Assembly (NCBI RefSeq): GCF_900156575.1
Contig: NZ_FTNY01000002.1
Span: forward strand, 620,001 to 684,000
Length of the DNA stretch: 64,000 nucleotides
Direction: 5' to 3'
From: Chryseobacterium shigense
GTDB taxonomy: Bacteria; Bacteroidota; Bacteroidia; Flavobacteriales; Weeksellaceae
The position numbers and the translations under genes were made by a program. Positions 1 through 9,229 of this stretch are shown here, one piece after another. The first letter of the stretch is position 1. Every line of letters begins with the position of its first letter. Below the pieces are notes generated by a model that saw nothing but the letters and a program-made list of their open reading frames with translations, searched no databases and was not told where the DNA came from.

Positions 1-1563
1 CCTGCTCAAAGTGATCAACTGCTTAGGCAGATTATAGTTTTCTTCTGTAAAAACGTAACTGTTTTTTGAAATATCAGTTTTCTGATAAACCAGTTTTGAA
101 GTGGTAGTTTTAATCAGAGGTAAATATTTTGTATTGGTTTTCTCATAAAATGATTTCACTAACGTAGATGGATCATAAACTTCAAACATAAAACTATTCT
201 CATTAAGGCCTCGGCTACGAAAATTGATTTCTAAAAGGTAATTTAGAAAATTACCTGAATAGTCATAGGTAAGAATCTTGTAAATTCCCGGTTCATCTCT
301 GTAACTGAGTTTAAGATGATCTGTTTTTATATCGTATTCCCAAAGTCCCTCCGATCCGTCAAATATGATCTTGTTATTTTTTGTAAAATAGACATTGGCA
401 AAAGAGTTATCATTAATCTCTGCATATTTTAACGTATTAATATTTAACAGTTTCCAAAATTTATTTTTTTTATAAATTATATACTGACCACCCGGCGAGT
501 AAAAAGCGATTTCTTTTATCGTATCAACATATTCAAGTTCTTCGTTTCTTTGATCAAATCTGTAAACTTTTGATGAAACCTGTTTTGTCGTATAATCCTG
601 CATTTCGGAAAAACTAAACGTCAGAAAATACTTGTCATTATTGATATCTACGACTCTCTCCAGGTTCTTAGCTCCCAACTTAAGAATCTTTTTTTCTTCT
701 GGCAGCCAAAGAAATTGATCTGGTACAGTATTTTTAAATTTATGTATAAGATTGTTATCTGATGTTAACCAGACTTCAGGATCAGAAGACTGTCTTTTGA
801 CCTTGGTCTTTTCCGTACTGATCATAATGCTTCCATCACTTCTTTGGTATCCGGTAGCAGAATTAAATTGGGGCTCTAGTACTTGTGCAAACTTGAATGT
901 TTTTTTTGATACCCCATTATAATATACAATGTCTTGAATGTTTCCATCTTTTTTTTCAAAAATCAGTAAAGAATGATTTTTGAGAAACTTTACGCTCAAT
1001 ATTGTATGAGGTGTTTTGTACAAAGGTCCAATCCCACTTTTTTTTAGCTCAACCAGGTCATTCTCATTTCCATCTTTAACTTGCATAAGAATCGTATCAT
1101 CATGAAAAAAGACTTTTGAAACTAATCCGATCGTATCCAGTAACTGTTCATTTTTCAAGTCATAGACCTTGACTGTGTCATAACTGTATAGTGCCAATAA
1201 ATGATCTTTAGGGATCATACCAAAGCTTTGACATGCAGGTAAGTCCCACTGTTTATTTTTAATATAATCAAAAACTTCTGTATGGTCATTATACTTCAAA
1301 ACCAATCGGTCGCTACTCCATTTATGATCTTTAACTTTTACTTTCTGATATAGCTTGGCGGGATTGTCTCGATTGACGATCACTAGCGTGTCACTGTTGT
1401 TATCATATACTTTGTAAAATGCCAGCCACTTGCCGTCTAATGAAGTATCTTTCAGATTAATGTTATAGTTATCATATTTTTCTCTCGATGCCATTTCACT
1501 TTTCTCCTGAGAAAATACTTGCTGGATTAAGAAAAACAATATGAATATTAAAAAAGTTTTCAT
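1..1563 (-). CDS. Secreted S9-peptidase-like beta-propeller protein, partial
   Basis: The frame opens at ATG 1563 and is still open at base 1, so only about 521 N-terminal residues are visible. It starts with a signal peptide (MKTFLIFILFFLIQQVFSQ) and continues as blade-like repeats typical of the propeller domain that precedes the catalytic domain of prolyl-oligopeptidase (S9) family proteins in flavobacteria (phrases such as SLDGKWLAFYKVY near residue 41). The catalytic Ser-Asp-His part would lie beyond the left edge, so activity cannot be judged. Its ATG overlaps the SusD stop (TGATG), which means translational coupling within the SusC-SusD operon. The neighbourhood suggests handling of an imported or surface-bound peptide, but that is inference. 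A non-enzymatic propeller protein is the alternative. Confidence 0.7.
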   Translation of the reverse strand, partial: MKTFLIFILFFLIQQVFSQEKSEMASREKYDNYNINLKDTSLDGKWLAFYKVYDNNSDTLVIVNRDNPAKLYQKVKVKDHKWSSDRLVLKYNDHTEVFDYIKNKQWDLPACQSFGMIPKDHLLALYSYDTVKVYDLKNEQLLDTIGLVSKVFFHDDTILMQVKDGNENDLVELKKSGIGPLYKTPHTILSVKFLKNHSLLIFEKKDGNIQDIVYYNGVSKKTFKFAQVLEPQFNSATGYQRSDGSIMISTEKTKVKRQSSDPEVWLTSDNNLIHKFKNTVPDQFLWLPEEKKILKLGAKNLERVVDINNDKYFLTFSFSEMQDYTTKQVSSKVYRFDQRNEELEYVDTIKEIAFYSPGGQYIIYKKNKFWKLLNINTLKYAEINDNSFANVYFTKNNKIIFDGSEGLWEYDIKTDHLKLSYRDEPGIYKILTYDYSGNFLNYLLEINFRSRGLNENSFMFEVYDPSTLVKSFYEKTNTKYLPLIKTTTSKLVYQKTDISKNSYVFTEENYNLPKQLITLSR

Positions 1564-2951
1564 CAGTACCCGAAATTTTGTGGATTAAGATTTGGATTAA
1601 TGACCAGTTCTTTTTCCGGAATAGGAAAAGCACTGTGAAAAGTTTTCCAGCTGGGTTTTGTTAGAGGAAGCAAGGTTAATTTTTTAAATCTTTTTAGATC
1701 ATAGAATCGATGACCCATTTCTGCAAAAAACTCATGTCTTGATTCTTCCATAATTTTATCAATGACCCCATCTTTTGAAAGACCAAAAGGTAATGGACTA
1801 AGTCCTGCTCGCTGTCTGATTTTGTCAACAGCTGCTTTAGCTTCAGGTAGTTTATTCTGTTGAGCCATGCATTCAGCATATAAAAGATATGCTTCCTCAA
1901 TTCTTAATATGACGGAGTCTTCGGTCGAATTGGCATTGACAGGATTCTTATACTTCATCGGACGGAAATAGGTTTTCTGATTGATTACAGTAGCTAGTAT
2001 CCAAGACTGCTTTCTTAGATCTCCTGTTTCAAAAGAATTGACTAAAGCCTCTGACAGCGAAAAAGATGTTGGCAGACTTGTTGTAAAATTGAACATGATA
2101 AATTCTTTTGTCGCATCCGTTGAATTCGCCGGCTTTAACTGCCACAAAATGTGCTTTCCTGTTTTAATAAAAACCTTACTTAAATCAGATTCCCAAGTGT
2201 AAAGCGGTGATTGAATAATCTGGGATAACAGAATTTCTGCTTCACTCCATTTGTCATCCATCATTAAAACTTTTGCCAGTAATAGCTCCGCCGTTTTCCT
2301 ATTGATGTAAATTCTTTCCTGGTTAGAGTATTGGTCATGCAGAATACTAATGCTGCCTTTCAGATCATTTTCAAGATATGACATAAGTTGGCTCTTCGAC
2401 ATCTTTTTTAATTGACTGTTGTAAACATAATCCGTTGTATCGGTATACGGAATGTCATCAAAAATCTGTGACAAGTTGAAATATAACATAGAGCGTATAA
2501 CTGTTGCTTCTCCAATTAGTCGATCTTTGTTTGCCTGTGAAACAGAAGTGGATTCCCTTACACCTTTAATAATTGAGTTTGCATAATAAATGTGTTTATA
2601 TGCTCTCGACCAAAAATTGTAGATAATCGTATTGCTTGGAATCTGTACATTGTTGTAAATATCAACAAGACCATTCTGAACGTATGGGGAATAACAGTTG
2701 AGATCATCGGTGTACGTTCCCAAAATAGCTGCTCCACCTGTCGCATCTCCTGAAATCATCGAGCTGCTCCAAAGTTCGGCGTACAGTCCTGCCAGGGCGG
2801 CATTGGCTGATGAGACATCTGCAAACACTTCAGTGTTCCCAATCTGATTATAGGGAAGTTCTGTATCGATAAACTTTTCACATGATACCGATCCCAACAG
2901 GACTAAGCTTATTGAAACACTTTTCAATGTATTGAATATATTATTTTTCAT
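1563..2951 (-). CDS. SusD-like (RagB) nutrient-binding outer-membrane lipoprotein
   Basis: 462 residues. A lipoprotein signal ends at Cys24 (GSVSC), followed by the usual SusD opening (FIDTELPYNQIG) with the tetratricopeptide-like helical body and the C-terminal phrase ESRHEFFAEMGHRFYDLKR that is diagnostic of the SusD/RagB family. These proteins sit on the outer surface and close over a SusC channel like a lid, capturing the substrate. It begins 10 bases after the SusC stop and overlaps the next gene by one base, so the three are one operon. Carbohydrate enzymes are absent nearby and an S9-like protein follows, so a peptide substrate is at least as likely as a glycan; this is inference. Family assignment is secure, substrate unknown. 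Confidence 0.93.
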   Translation of the reverse strand: MKNNIFNTLKSVSISLVLLGSVSCEKFIDTELPYNQIGNTEVFADVSSANAALAGLYAELWSSSMISGDATGGAAILGTYTDDLNCYSPYVQNGLVDIYNNVQIPSNTIIYNFWSRAYKHIYYANSIIKGVRESTSVSQANKDRLIGEATVIRSMLYFNLSQIFDDIPYTDTTDYVYNSQLKKMSKSQLMSYLENDLKGSISILHDQYSNQERIYINRKTAELLLAKVLMMDDKWSEAEILLSQIIQSPLYTWESDLSKVFIKTGKHILWQLKPANSTDATKEFIMFNFTTSLPTSFSLSEALVNSFETGDLRKQSWILATVINQKTYFRPMKYKNPVNANSTEDSVILRIEEAYLLYAECMAQQNKLPEAKAAVDKIRQRAGLSPLPFGLSKDGVIDKIMEESRHEFFAEMGHRFYDLKRFKKLTLLPLTKPSWKTFHSAFPIPEKELVINPNLNPQNFGY

Positions 2952-2961
2952 TTTTTTAATT

Positions 2962-5900
2962 TTAAAAATTAATCTGAGTTCCTATGGACCATGTTCTTAA
3001 GGGTGGTAAATATCCTGTGGCAACAAACTCTGGATCAAGACCGAAATAGTTTGTCCATGTGATAACATTTTGACCCTGAACATAAATCATCAATTCAGAG
3101 ATAACAGAATTTTGAAGGGGCAGTCTGTAATTAAGCTGGATATTTTTTAACCTGATAAATGATGCATCGCCAACAGCTGCTGTACTTTTCATAAAATTGG
3201 TATGCGCAGCATTTTTTGTTGCATTTACACCAGTGGTGTACGGCATGTAATAACCGTTTGGATTATTCACAGACCACACATCAGAAACCACTTGCGGTTG
3301 ATTATTCATCGTTCCGGGAACTGACATATAGCTATTGTAGTTATAATTTCTCTGCTTTGTAAACTGGAATAAGAAGGACAAATCCCAATTTTTATATCGT
3401 AATCTGTTAGACAACCCTCCATAAAATTTCACTGAAAGATCTTCAATACTTTTATTGTCATCAGGGGCTGAGATTTTACCGTCTCCGTTAACATCTGTAA
3501 ATGAGTACAGTCCCGTTAGTGGATTAACGCCCGTAAAATTGTACAGTTTTACAATAGATGTGCTGTAACCTACAACATACTGATTGGAAAAAGTGGATCC
3601 TTCCAGATTAGGAAATGCTAGAAGACGATTTTCGGGGATTGTAAGATTGAAATTGGATTCCCAAGTAAAATTGTTGGTTTTAATGGGTGTAGCTCTGAAT
3701 TCAAACTCCCAACCTCTGTTCTCAACAGTTGCCGCTAAGTTAGCCTGAACGGATGTAAAGCCCGTAGTAGCTGGCAATGGAAGTCCAACGAGTTGATTAT
3801 CTGATCTGTTTCTAAACCAGGAGATATTCATTCCAATAGCATCAGAAAAAAATGAAGTTTCAAGGGCAAATTCAAGCTTTTTTGTTTTTTCCCAGCTAAA
3901 GTTACCATTGAACAGCCTGGTGGGAACAAGCCCTACTACTCCATTATAAATACTTGATGAAGCTACTGAATAGGTGTCTCTGAATTGAGCATCACCAATA
4001 TTATCACTTCCTGCAATACCGTAACTGCCTCTCAGTTTTCCAAAACTTAACCATTTTCTGTCTGCCAAAAAGTTCTCTTTGTAAAATAACCAGGCTGCTC
4101 CTATGGCTCCAAAGTTGGCGAATCTATTGTTGGGTCCAAATCTGCTGGAACCATCTCTTCTTGCGGTAAGATTAACAATATACTTACTGTCAAACTGATA
4201 GTTTATTCTTCCGAAGGCTGCAATATATTTATAATCTGTGGAAATAATATCCGAGAATATTTTTGTTTTTGCTGCATTAATATTCATCATTAATGCATTG
4301 CTTTCAAATCCTGAACCCTGAATAGAAGACTGTTTTGACTCCAAAGAATTAACAGTAGCTCCCAGTAGAACACTGACTTTATTTCTTCCCAACACAAAGT
4401 CCCCGGTAATCTGTGGTTCCACGTTATATGAAAATGAGGAAAATGAACTCGTGAAGGTACTTGACCCATTTGAGCTCGTAAAGTTAAAGGCAGGGTTATA
4501 CCTTGTGTGAGGTCGCAGGTTAAATTCTTCAAAATTCTGGTAATTGAATCCTGAATTAATGTTAAATTGAATGTTTGGAAAAAGCTGATAAGACACATTC
4601 AAACTGTTGCTGATCTGCTTGGTATCGTTTTGATAAGTAGCCAATGTTGATGCTATGGGATTGGTAAAGGTGTTATTTTGCCAATTCAATGAACCATCAA
4701 CATTATAAAGTGCAGGAGCATTGGGACTCAAAGATAAACCGATATTGGTCATATCTTCATTAATGACATTATTGAACTGCTGCGAAAAATTATTTGCAAG
4801 AGAGATATTCAGCTTTTTATCTTTTGATCTGTGGGTAAATCCCATTGATAAAACATTATTCTTATACCGATAATCAGCAGGGTAAACCGTTGTCTGTTCA
4901 TTATGGGTAACATTGATCCGGTAAGTCCATCCGTCTGAGCCTCCCGACAGTCCCAGATTGGTATTCGATGTTGTTGCTGTTTTACCGGTTAATTCTTTCT
5001 GCCAATCGGTAGAGCGGGATTGATCCCATGCACCATTGATATCGTAAGCCGTAGCCGGTAACGTTAAAATATTGTCATTGGCAAATGCAGATTTTCTCAT
5101 CTGGATGTATTCTGCGGTATTCATCATTTTCATTCTTGATGCTACACTGCTGAAAGCCAGACTTGAATTAACCGTGATACTGGATTTATTCTTACTTCCT
5201 TTTTTTGTTGTAATTAAGATCACACCATTAGCTCCCCTGCTCCCATAAATAGCAGTGGCATCAGCGTCTTTTAAGATTTCCAGGCTTTCAATATCATTGG
5301 GACTGATGCTGTTCAACGGGTTGATATTTCTGAATGGTAAAATCTGTGCAGAAAATGTTGAGGTCACTGATGTGGCCATAGGCACTCCGTCTAAAACATA
5401 TAGAGGCTGATTTCCGTCCACAGGACTATTGGATAAGGTTCTGAGACTGTTTCTTCCTCTGATCTGCACATCATAACCACCACCTGCAACTCCTGTGCTT
5501 TGGGTAATATTAACCCCCGCCATCCTACCCTGTGCTGCTGAAAGAACATTGGTGACAGGTTGATTTTCTATATCTTTTGCTGAAACTTTGGCGATACTAC
5601 CGGTTCTTTCTTTGTCTTTTACCCTGTAGTAGCCTGCGTTGAGAATAACTTCTTCGATTCCCTTTACTTTTTGTTCTAAGCTGACATTTACGACGGTCTG
5701 ATTATTTGCTGTAATTTTTACTTCTGCATAATCACGATGTCTGAACAATAGGATGGGATTTTCTGTATTAACCTCCAGTCGGTAGGTTCCGTTATTGCCG
5801 GTAAGTGTTACCTGATTACTGCCTTCCTGAGAGATAATAACTCCTGCAAGGGGTTTATCTGATGAAGTGACTGTACCGGAAATGGCGCGTTTTTGAGCCT

Positions 5901-5973
5901 GTGTATTAATGCTTACTGTTGTCAGCATAAGGCCAAAGAAAATACCTCCTATATTGTAATAGGATTTTTTCAT
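2962..5973 (-). CDS. SusC/RagA-type TonB-dependent outer-membrane transporter
   Basis: 1003 residues. A signal peptide (to about residue 26, TQAQ) precedes a carboxypeptidase-regulatory-like beta-sandwich (about 30-105), then the plug with the family signatures LSAAQGRMAGVNITQSTG and VRGRxS-like IRGRNSL, then LYVLDGVPM and ILKDADATAIYGSRGANGVI, and the 22-strand barrel ending in TWSIGTQINF. It imports large ligands across the outer membrane using TonB energy, paired with the SusD lid encoded next. It is at the short end for SusC proteins. The closest energy-transducing TonB protein in the window is the one at 46564-47412. The upstream gap carries a structured RNA region; no sigma/anti-sigma pair is seen, so regulation is not obvious. 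Confidence 0.95.
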   Translation of the reverse strand: MKKSYYNIGGIFFGLMLTTVSINTQAQKRAISGTVTSSDKPLAGVIISQEGSNQVTLTGNNGTYRLEVNTENPILLFRHRDYAEVKITANNQTVVNVSLEQKVKGIEEVILNAGYYRVKDKERTGSIAKVSAKDIENQPVTNVLSAAQGRMAGVNITQSTGVAGGGYDVQIRGRNSLRTLSNSPVDGNQPLYVLDGVPMATSVTSTFSAQILPFRNINPLNSISPNDIESLEILKDADATAIYGSRGANGVILITTKKGSKNKSSITVNSSLAFSSVASRMKMMNTAEYIQMRKSAFANDNILTLPATAYDINGAWDQSRSTDWQKELTGKTATTSNTNLGLSGGSDGWTYRINVTHNEQTTVYPADYRYKNNVLSMGFTHRSKDKKLNISLANNFSQQFNNVINEDMTNIGLSLSPNAPALYNVDGSLNWQNNTFTNPIASTLATYQNDTKQISNSLNVSYQLFPNIQFNINSGFNYQNFEEFNLRPHTRYNPAFNFTSSNGSSTFTSSFSSFSYNVEPQITGDFVLGRNKVSVLLGATVNSLESKQSSIQGSGFESNALMMNINAAKTKIFSDIISTDYKYIAAFGRINYQFDSKYIVNLTARRDGSSRFGPNNRFANFGAIGAAWLFYKENFLADRKWLSFGKLRGSYGIAGSDNIGDAQFRDTYSVASSSIYNGVVGLVPTRLFNGNFSWEKTKKLEFALETSFFSDAIGMNISWFRNRSDNQLVGLPLPATTGFTSVQANLAATVENRGWEFEFRATPIKTNNFTWESNFNLTIPENRLLAFPNLEGSTFSNQYVVGYSTSIVKLYNFTGVNPLTGLYSFTDVNGDGKISAPDDNKSIEDLSVKFYGGLSNRLRYKNWDLSFLFQFTKQRNYNYNSYMSVPGTMNNQPQVVSDVWSVNNPNGYYMPYTTGVNATKNAAHTNFMKSTAAVGDASFIRLKNIQLNYRLPLQNSVISELMIYVQGQNVITWTNYFGLDPEFVATGYLPPLRTWSIGTQINF

Positions 5974-6029
5974 AGATTTGTAAAGGTTTTTAATTTAATT
6001 AAATAACTGATTTCAGCTCTTTCCCTATG

Positions 6030-6345
6030 TCGTCAAACTGTATGGGAAGGGGCTTTTTCTTTTTTTTCTGATTTTAATTTTGCGTAGATTCATGTGGATA
6101 ATGTAAAGACTTTCCTGATGCCCTTTGGTATGAAAAAGGACTGGTGAGGTTCTGCAAGCAGTGACCGCAAGGCACCGGAAAGAATTTAATATGAATGAAA
6201 TCTTTGTCCCAAGTTGGCATTTTATTGCCTCAATAGGTTGTACCCTCCTATTGTATCGTGCATGATACTATTTTGTAAGCAGGGCTTAGATTGTAATGTA
6301 GAAATGAGCGAACAGCATTGAAAAAAGACGGCATGGGAACTCTAC
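6030..6345. other. Structured non-coding stretch of unknown role
   Basis: Between the SusC start and the 6S-like hairpin lies about 300 bases that is less AT-rich than its surroundings and full of small inverted repeats: CAATAGG...CCTATTG near 6230-6255, GTATC GTGCAT GATAC just after it, and TGCC/GGCA pairs. An outer inverted pair GGATAATGTA (about 6097) and TACATTATCC (about 6343) brackets it. No convincing gene is present: the longest minus-strand frame here is about 48 codons. I cannot match it to a riboswitch class by eye. Confidence 0.35.
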
Positions 6346-6493
6346 ATTATCCAATTCGGGGTACTGGTATACCTTTGACACAGATAAGAGAGCCCACGCC
6401 TAGGTCGTGAGCTTTCTGCTTATCATCTCGTGTCATAAAAGTACCAGTTTTCGAATTGAGATTCTAAGCAATAGCTTCTAATATTCTTTGAAG
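6345..6493 (-). ncRNA. Candidate 6S-like regulatory RNA
   Basis: A long rod can be folded from 6352 to 6458: outer stem CAATTCG/CGAATTG (6352-6358 with 6452-6458), GGTACT/AGTACC (6360-6365 with 6440-6445), then GACAC/GTGTC, GATAAG/CTTATC and an apical stem around AGAGC..CACG/CGTG..GCTTT, separated by internal bubbles. A near-consensus flavobacterial promoter on the minus strand (6499-6539) would start transcription at about 6493. A rod with a terminal loop and bubbles, strongly promoted and non-coding, is the architecture of 6S RNA, which binds RNA polymerase holoenzyme; a flavobacterial 6S family (6S-Flavo) is known. I have not compared it with the family model, so the name is tentative. The 3' end is a guess. 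Confidence 0.5.
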
Positions 6494-6498
6494 TATCG

Positions 6499-6539
6499 CA
6501 AAGTTAACAAACAAATATCTATCTGTCAACAATAATTTC
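6499..6539 (-). promoter_or_regulatory. Promoter driving the 6S-like RNA
   Basis: On the minus strand TTGACA is followed after 17 bases by TAACTTTG (complement of 6499-6506 and 6534-6539). This equals TTG-N20-TAnnTTTG, the consensus of the housekeeping flavobacterial sigma factor. No open frame starts in the following 150 bases, which supports a non-coding product. Confidence 0.7.
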
Positions 6540-6608
6540 AAATATACAAAAATAATCGGTACGGCATAGCGTAACGATATTTTTTTTTTGAATTTGTTAA
6601 TTGCAATT

Positions 6609-6917
6609 GTGAATACTGAACAAAATGTTTACAAAATTAAAATCATTATTTCCATAAAAAAACTTTTGGAGAGAGGTAAAAGCCTGCAAAAAGATCGGAA
6701 GGATAATAAGGTTGTTTACAGCTATCATGGCGTTGCTTCTAATGCCCTCCTTCGAAAAGCAACAATCAATGATACTTTAAACGGTATTACATCACCGAAA
6801 GCTACTACTTTAATTAGTATTATTGAAGCCATGGAATTTACTATGACTGATTTTGGTAAAGAGTTTGACGGTATTTCAGATGAGGAAATAAAAGCATATT
6901 TGAATGAAAACGCATAA
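6609..6917 (+). CDS. Small helix-turn-helix (XRE-like) DNA-binding protein
   Basis: About 102 residues from GTG 6609; the frame can also begin at TTG 6588 or 6594 and has no ATG before the core, so the start is uncertain. Residues 45-90 read as a five-helix XRE-type fold: ALLRKATINDTLNGITSPKA is the turn and recognition helix, followed by TTLISIIEAMEFTMTDF. Proteins of this kind occur as single-domain regulators in Chryseobacterium accessory regions. It stands alone, diverging from the 6S-like RNA promoter, with a short acidic tail. Target unknown. Lack of an ATG may mean N-terminal truncation. Confidence 0.55.
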   Translation: MNTEQNVYKIKIIISIKKLLERGKSLQKDRKDNKVVYSYHGVASNALLRKATINDTLNGITSPKATTLISIIEAMEFTMTDFGKEFDGISDEEIKAYLNENA

Positions 6918-7308
6918 ACATTTAACTTCGATTTACTAATTTCTCTGTAATGTCTATCACAACATTGATGTAGAACCTCCTTTGTTTCTTTATATTCTTT
7001 TTTGATTTTATTATAGTCTCGTTAGGTTTGATAAAGACCAATTGATAATACAATAATTACGATAGTAGAAAAAATACTATTGATTTTTAGTGCTTTCATA
7101 GATATGTTTTTGGGAAAATATATTAAAATACTGTACAATCTATAGTTATAAAAAAATGTACACTTGAGAATAATAAAAACTCTACTCAGCAAATGTCAAC
7201 TAAAATATTCACTATTATAAAGTTTACCTTGACAGTACTGGTTCAATATGATCTAAAAAATTTGGTATGAGTGTTTTGCCGAACTGGTCTTTTCCCAGAG
7301 ATTAAAAA
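6918..7308. other. Gene-free AT-rich spacer
   Basis: About 390 bases with stop codons in all frames and no recognisable RNA, repeat or gene remnant. Nothing can be supported here. Confidence 0.5.
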
Positions 7309-7334
7309 AAGAGGAAATCTATAAATCTCCTCTT
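7309..7334 (-). terminator. Rho-independent terminator
   Basis: Arms AAGAGGA and TCCTCTT enclose a short AT loop, and on the minus strand the hairpin is followed by seven T residues. It lies directly after the stop of the NmrA-like pseudogene. Confidence 0.6.
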
Positions 7335-7354
7335 GTCTGTTAAGTTTTAATAAA

Positions 7355-8086
7355 CTATTTTATTGTGTAAACGGATTTTAAATACTCTTGCAATGCAGTT
7401 GGTCTTGTACCCAACAACCTTTCGAGATCTTTGCTTGTTATATCTAATTCACCCTGTGCCTGGGCCTTTGCAAAAGTTGAAAATAGTTCGATGAACTCTT
7501 GTGGGATCCCTATATTGGAGAGTATTTGTTGGTATTCTTGCGGTGAGGGAGATGTATATACTATATTTTTCCCTGTGATATCAGAAAGACTCTTCGCAAC
7601 ATCATCAAAATTGTATGCTTCAGCGTTGGAGAGATCATATATTTTGTTTTCGTGACTAGTAGATATTATAATATTTGCCGCTACTTCTGCCATTTCAGAG
7701 CGTAAAGCAAAGGCTGCATTACCAGATTGAGCCGGGAAGTAAATCGAGCCAGTCTCAATGACGTCTTCACCGATGAAAAAAGGAATGAGATCGAGATATA
7801 GATTGTTTTTCAATATCGTGTAGTTAATTCCGCTCATTTTCAAATATTCTTCAGTTTTTAAATGAGATTCACCAACACTTTTGAATAGAGGTGATGATTC
7901 AGTTTCATTCTTTCTTTCATAGCTTGTGTAGATGATATGCTTGACCCCAGCTTGCTTAGCAGCATCGACTACGTTTCTATGTTGGGTAAGACGATTTACA
8001 ATATCATTTCCAGAAATAAATAAAAGTTTGTCTATATCTTGAAATGCATTTACCAGTGAAAGACTTACTAGGTAGATAATTGTCAA
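7355..8086 (-). pseudogene. NmrA-type NAD(P)-dependent reductase, N-terminus missing
   Basis: The readable part (243 codons) matches the middle and end of NmrA/QOR2-like atypical SDR proteins: DKLLFISGND, then RNVVDAAKQAGVKHIIYTSY and GINYTILKNNLYLDL. Intact relatives carry about 60-70 residues more at the front, including the GATGxLG nucleotide-binding loop. Here that loop is absent: the frame starts only at TTG 8086 with an in-frame TAA four codons upstream (TAA-I-R-I-K-TTG), no ATG is available until deep inside the fold, and the upstream 190 bases do not encode the missing segment in another frame as far as I can read. I therefore call it a 5'-truncated pseudogene. A terminator follows it. 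Confidence 0.65.
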
Positions 8087-8230
8087 TTTGATTCTGATTT
8101 ATTATTTTCTTCTCGACCTTTTTTAAATCTATATATTCAGCAGTGGTAAGACACAAAAATTATGGTTTTTGTTTGTAATTGTTGTAATAAAGATTGCTAG
8201 TCTCGAATTTTACTTGTACAATTGTAAACA

Positions 8231-8261
8231 ACAATCTCTCTCTAAGGTTCAGAGAGATTGT
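8231..8261 (-). terminator. Hairpin terminator after the SDR gene
   Basis: Perfect 11-base arms ACAATCTCTCT and AGAGAGATTGT with a 9-base loop, placed 17 bases beyond the SDR stop. The following T-run on the minus strand is weak (TTGTTT). Confidence 0.55.
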
Positions 8262-8277
8262 CTTAATTAGAAAAGAA

Positions 8278-9042
8278 TTAGATCAGTTCAAAACCTCCGC
8301 CTACATGCAGAACAGTTCCGTGAACATAACTAGCATCATCAGAGCTTAAAAAAAGAGTTCCTTGTGCAATTTCCCTTACTTCACCTAATCGTCCGATCAA
8401 ACTCATTTGAGGGATAATATCCTGTTCTGTCATACCTCGACCTTCTAATGTGGCTGTAAGCATAGGAGTTCTGATCGCGCCAGGAGCCACAGAATTAATT
8501 CTTATACCTTTTACACCATACTCGAATGCTGCTGCTTTGGTCAATCCTTCCACACCATGTTTAAAAGCCTGGTAAGCAGGATTACCCAATATTGGTTTAA
8601 ATGCATTTATTGAAGAAATATTTACCATTGATCCGCCATCACCTTGAGCTACGAATTGTCGAAGTTCATATTTCATACACAGTGCTGTTCCTTTTAAATC
8701 TACAGCCTGAAGACGGTCATAATATTCTTCATCAAGATCCTGAAAAGAATTATTATCTGGCTTTAGGGCTGCATTATTTACTGCACAATCTAATCTTCCA
8801 TAAGTATCAACTGTAAATTTCACCATTTCCTCTACCTGCTTTGAATCTGAAATATCAACTTTACAAAAAGTTGCCTCGCCACCTGCAGCTTTTATTTGTT
8901 CCACAACTCTACGTCCCTCCTCTTCATTGAAGTCAGCAACAATTACTTTTGCACCTTCCTCTGCAAACAACTCAGCAGTAGCTTTTCCCATTCCTATCGC
9001 AGCACCAGTTATAAGTGCCACTTTGTCTTTAACTCTATTCAT
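8278..9042 (-). CDS. Classical short-chain dehydrogenase/reductase
   Basis: 254 residues, the usual length for FabG-like SDRs. Nucleotide loop TGAAIGMG near residue 13, Asp after the second strand (VIVADF, favouring NAD), NNAA near 88, catalytic Ser in MVNISSIN, and the Tyr-x-x-x-Lys pair as YQAFK, followed by PGAIRTPM and the C-terminal VLHVGGG. It will oxidise or reduce a hydroxyl/carbonyl on a small molecule; substrate cannot be told. It is transcribed divergently from the AraC regulator at 9280, and the shared 240-base gap carries phased direct repeats, so that regulator is a reasonable controller (inference). Confidence 0.88.
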   Translation of the reverse strand: MNRVKDKVALITGAAIGMGKATAELFAEEGAKVIVADFNEEEGRRVVEQIKAAGGEATFCKVDISDSKQVEEMVKFTVDTYGRLDCAVNNAALKPDNNSFQDLDEEYYDRLQAVDLKGTALCMKYELRQFVAQGDGGSMVNISSINAFKPILGNPAYQAFKHGVEGLTKAAAFEYGVKGIRINSVAPGAIRTPMLTATLEGRGMTEQDIIPQMSLIGRLGEVREIAQGTLFLSSDDASYVHGTVLHVGGGFELI

Positions 9043-9229
9043 TTTTTTATTTGTATTAAAAGTTTTATAATTTGTTATTTCAATTGTAGATTTATTTATT
9101 AGTTAAAATCATAAAAATTCTGCGTATTGAAGTAAATATTAATTTTATTAAAAATTTTTCTTGCCCTCAACAATTAGTATTTCACAATTTGTCATCTTTT
9201 CTCTGTAAAGATAGAATCAAAAAAAAAGC

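Noticed and set aside
6093..6101. Single TTATCCACA (DnaA box)
   Set aside because: One 9-base match is expected by chance in a window of this size; no cluster around it.
6090..6240. A 48-codon minus-strand frame containing VPCGHC, recalling microvirus replication proteins
   Set aside because: Too short, only the Cys-x-x-Cys phrase matches, and no other phage gene is near.
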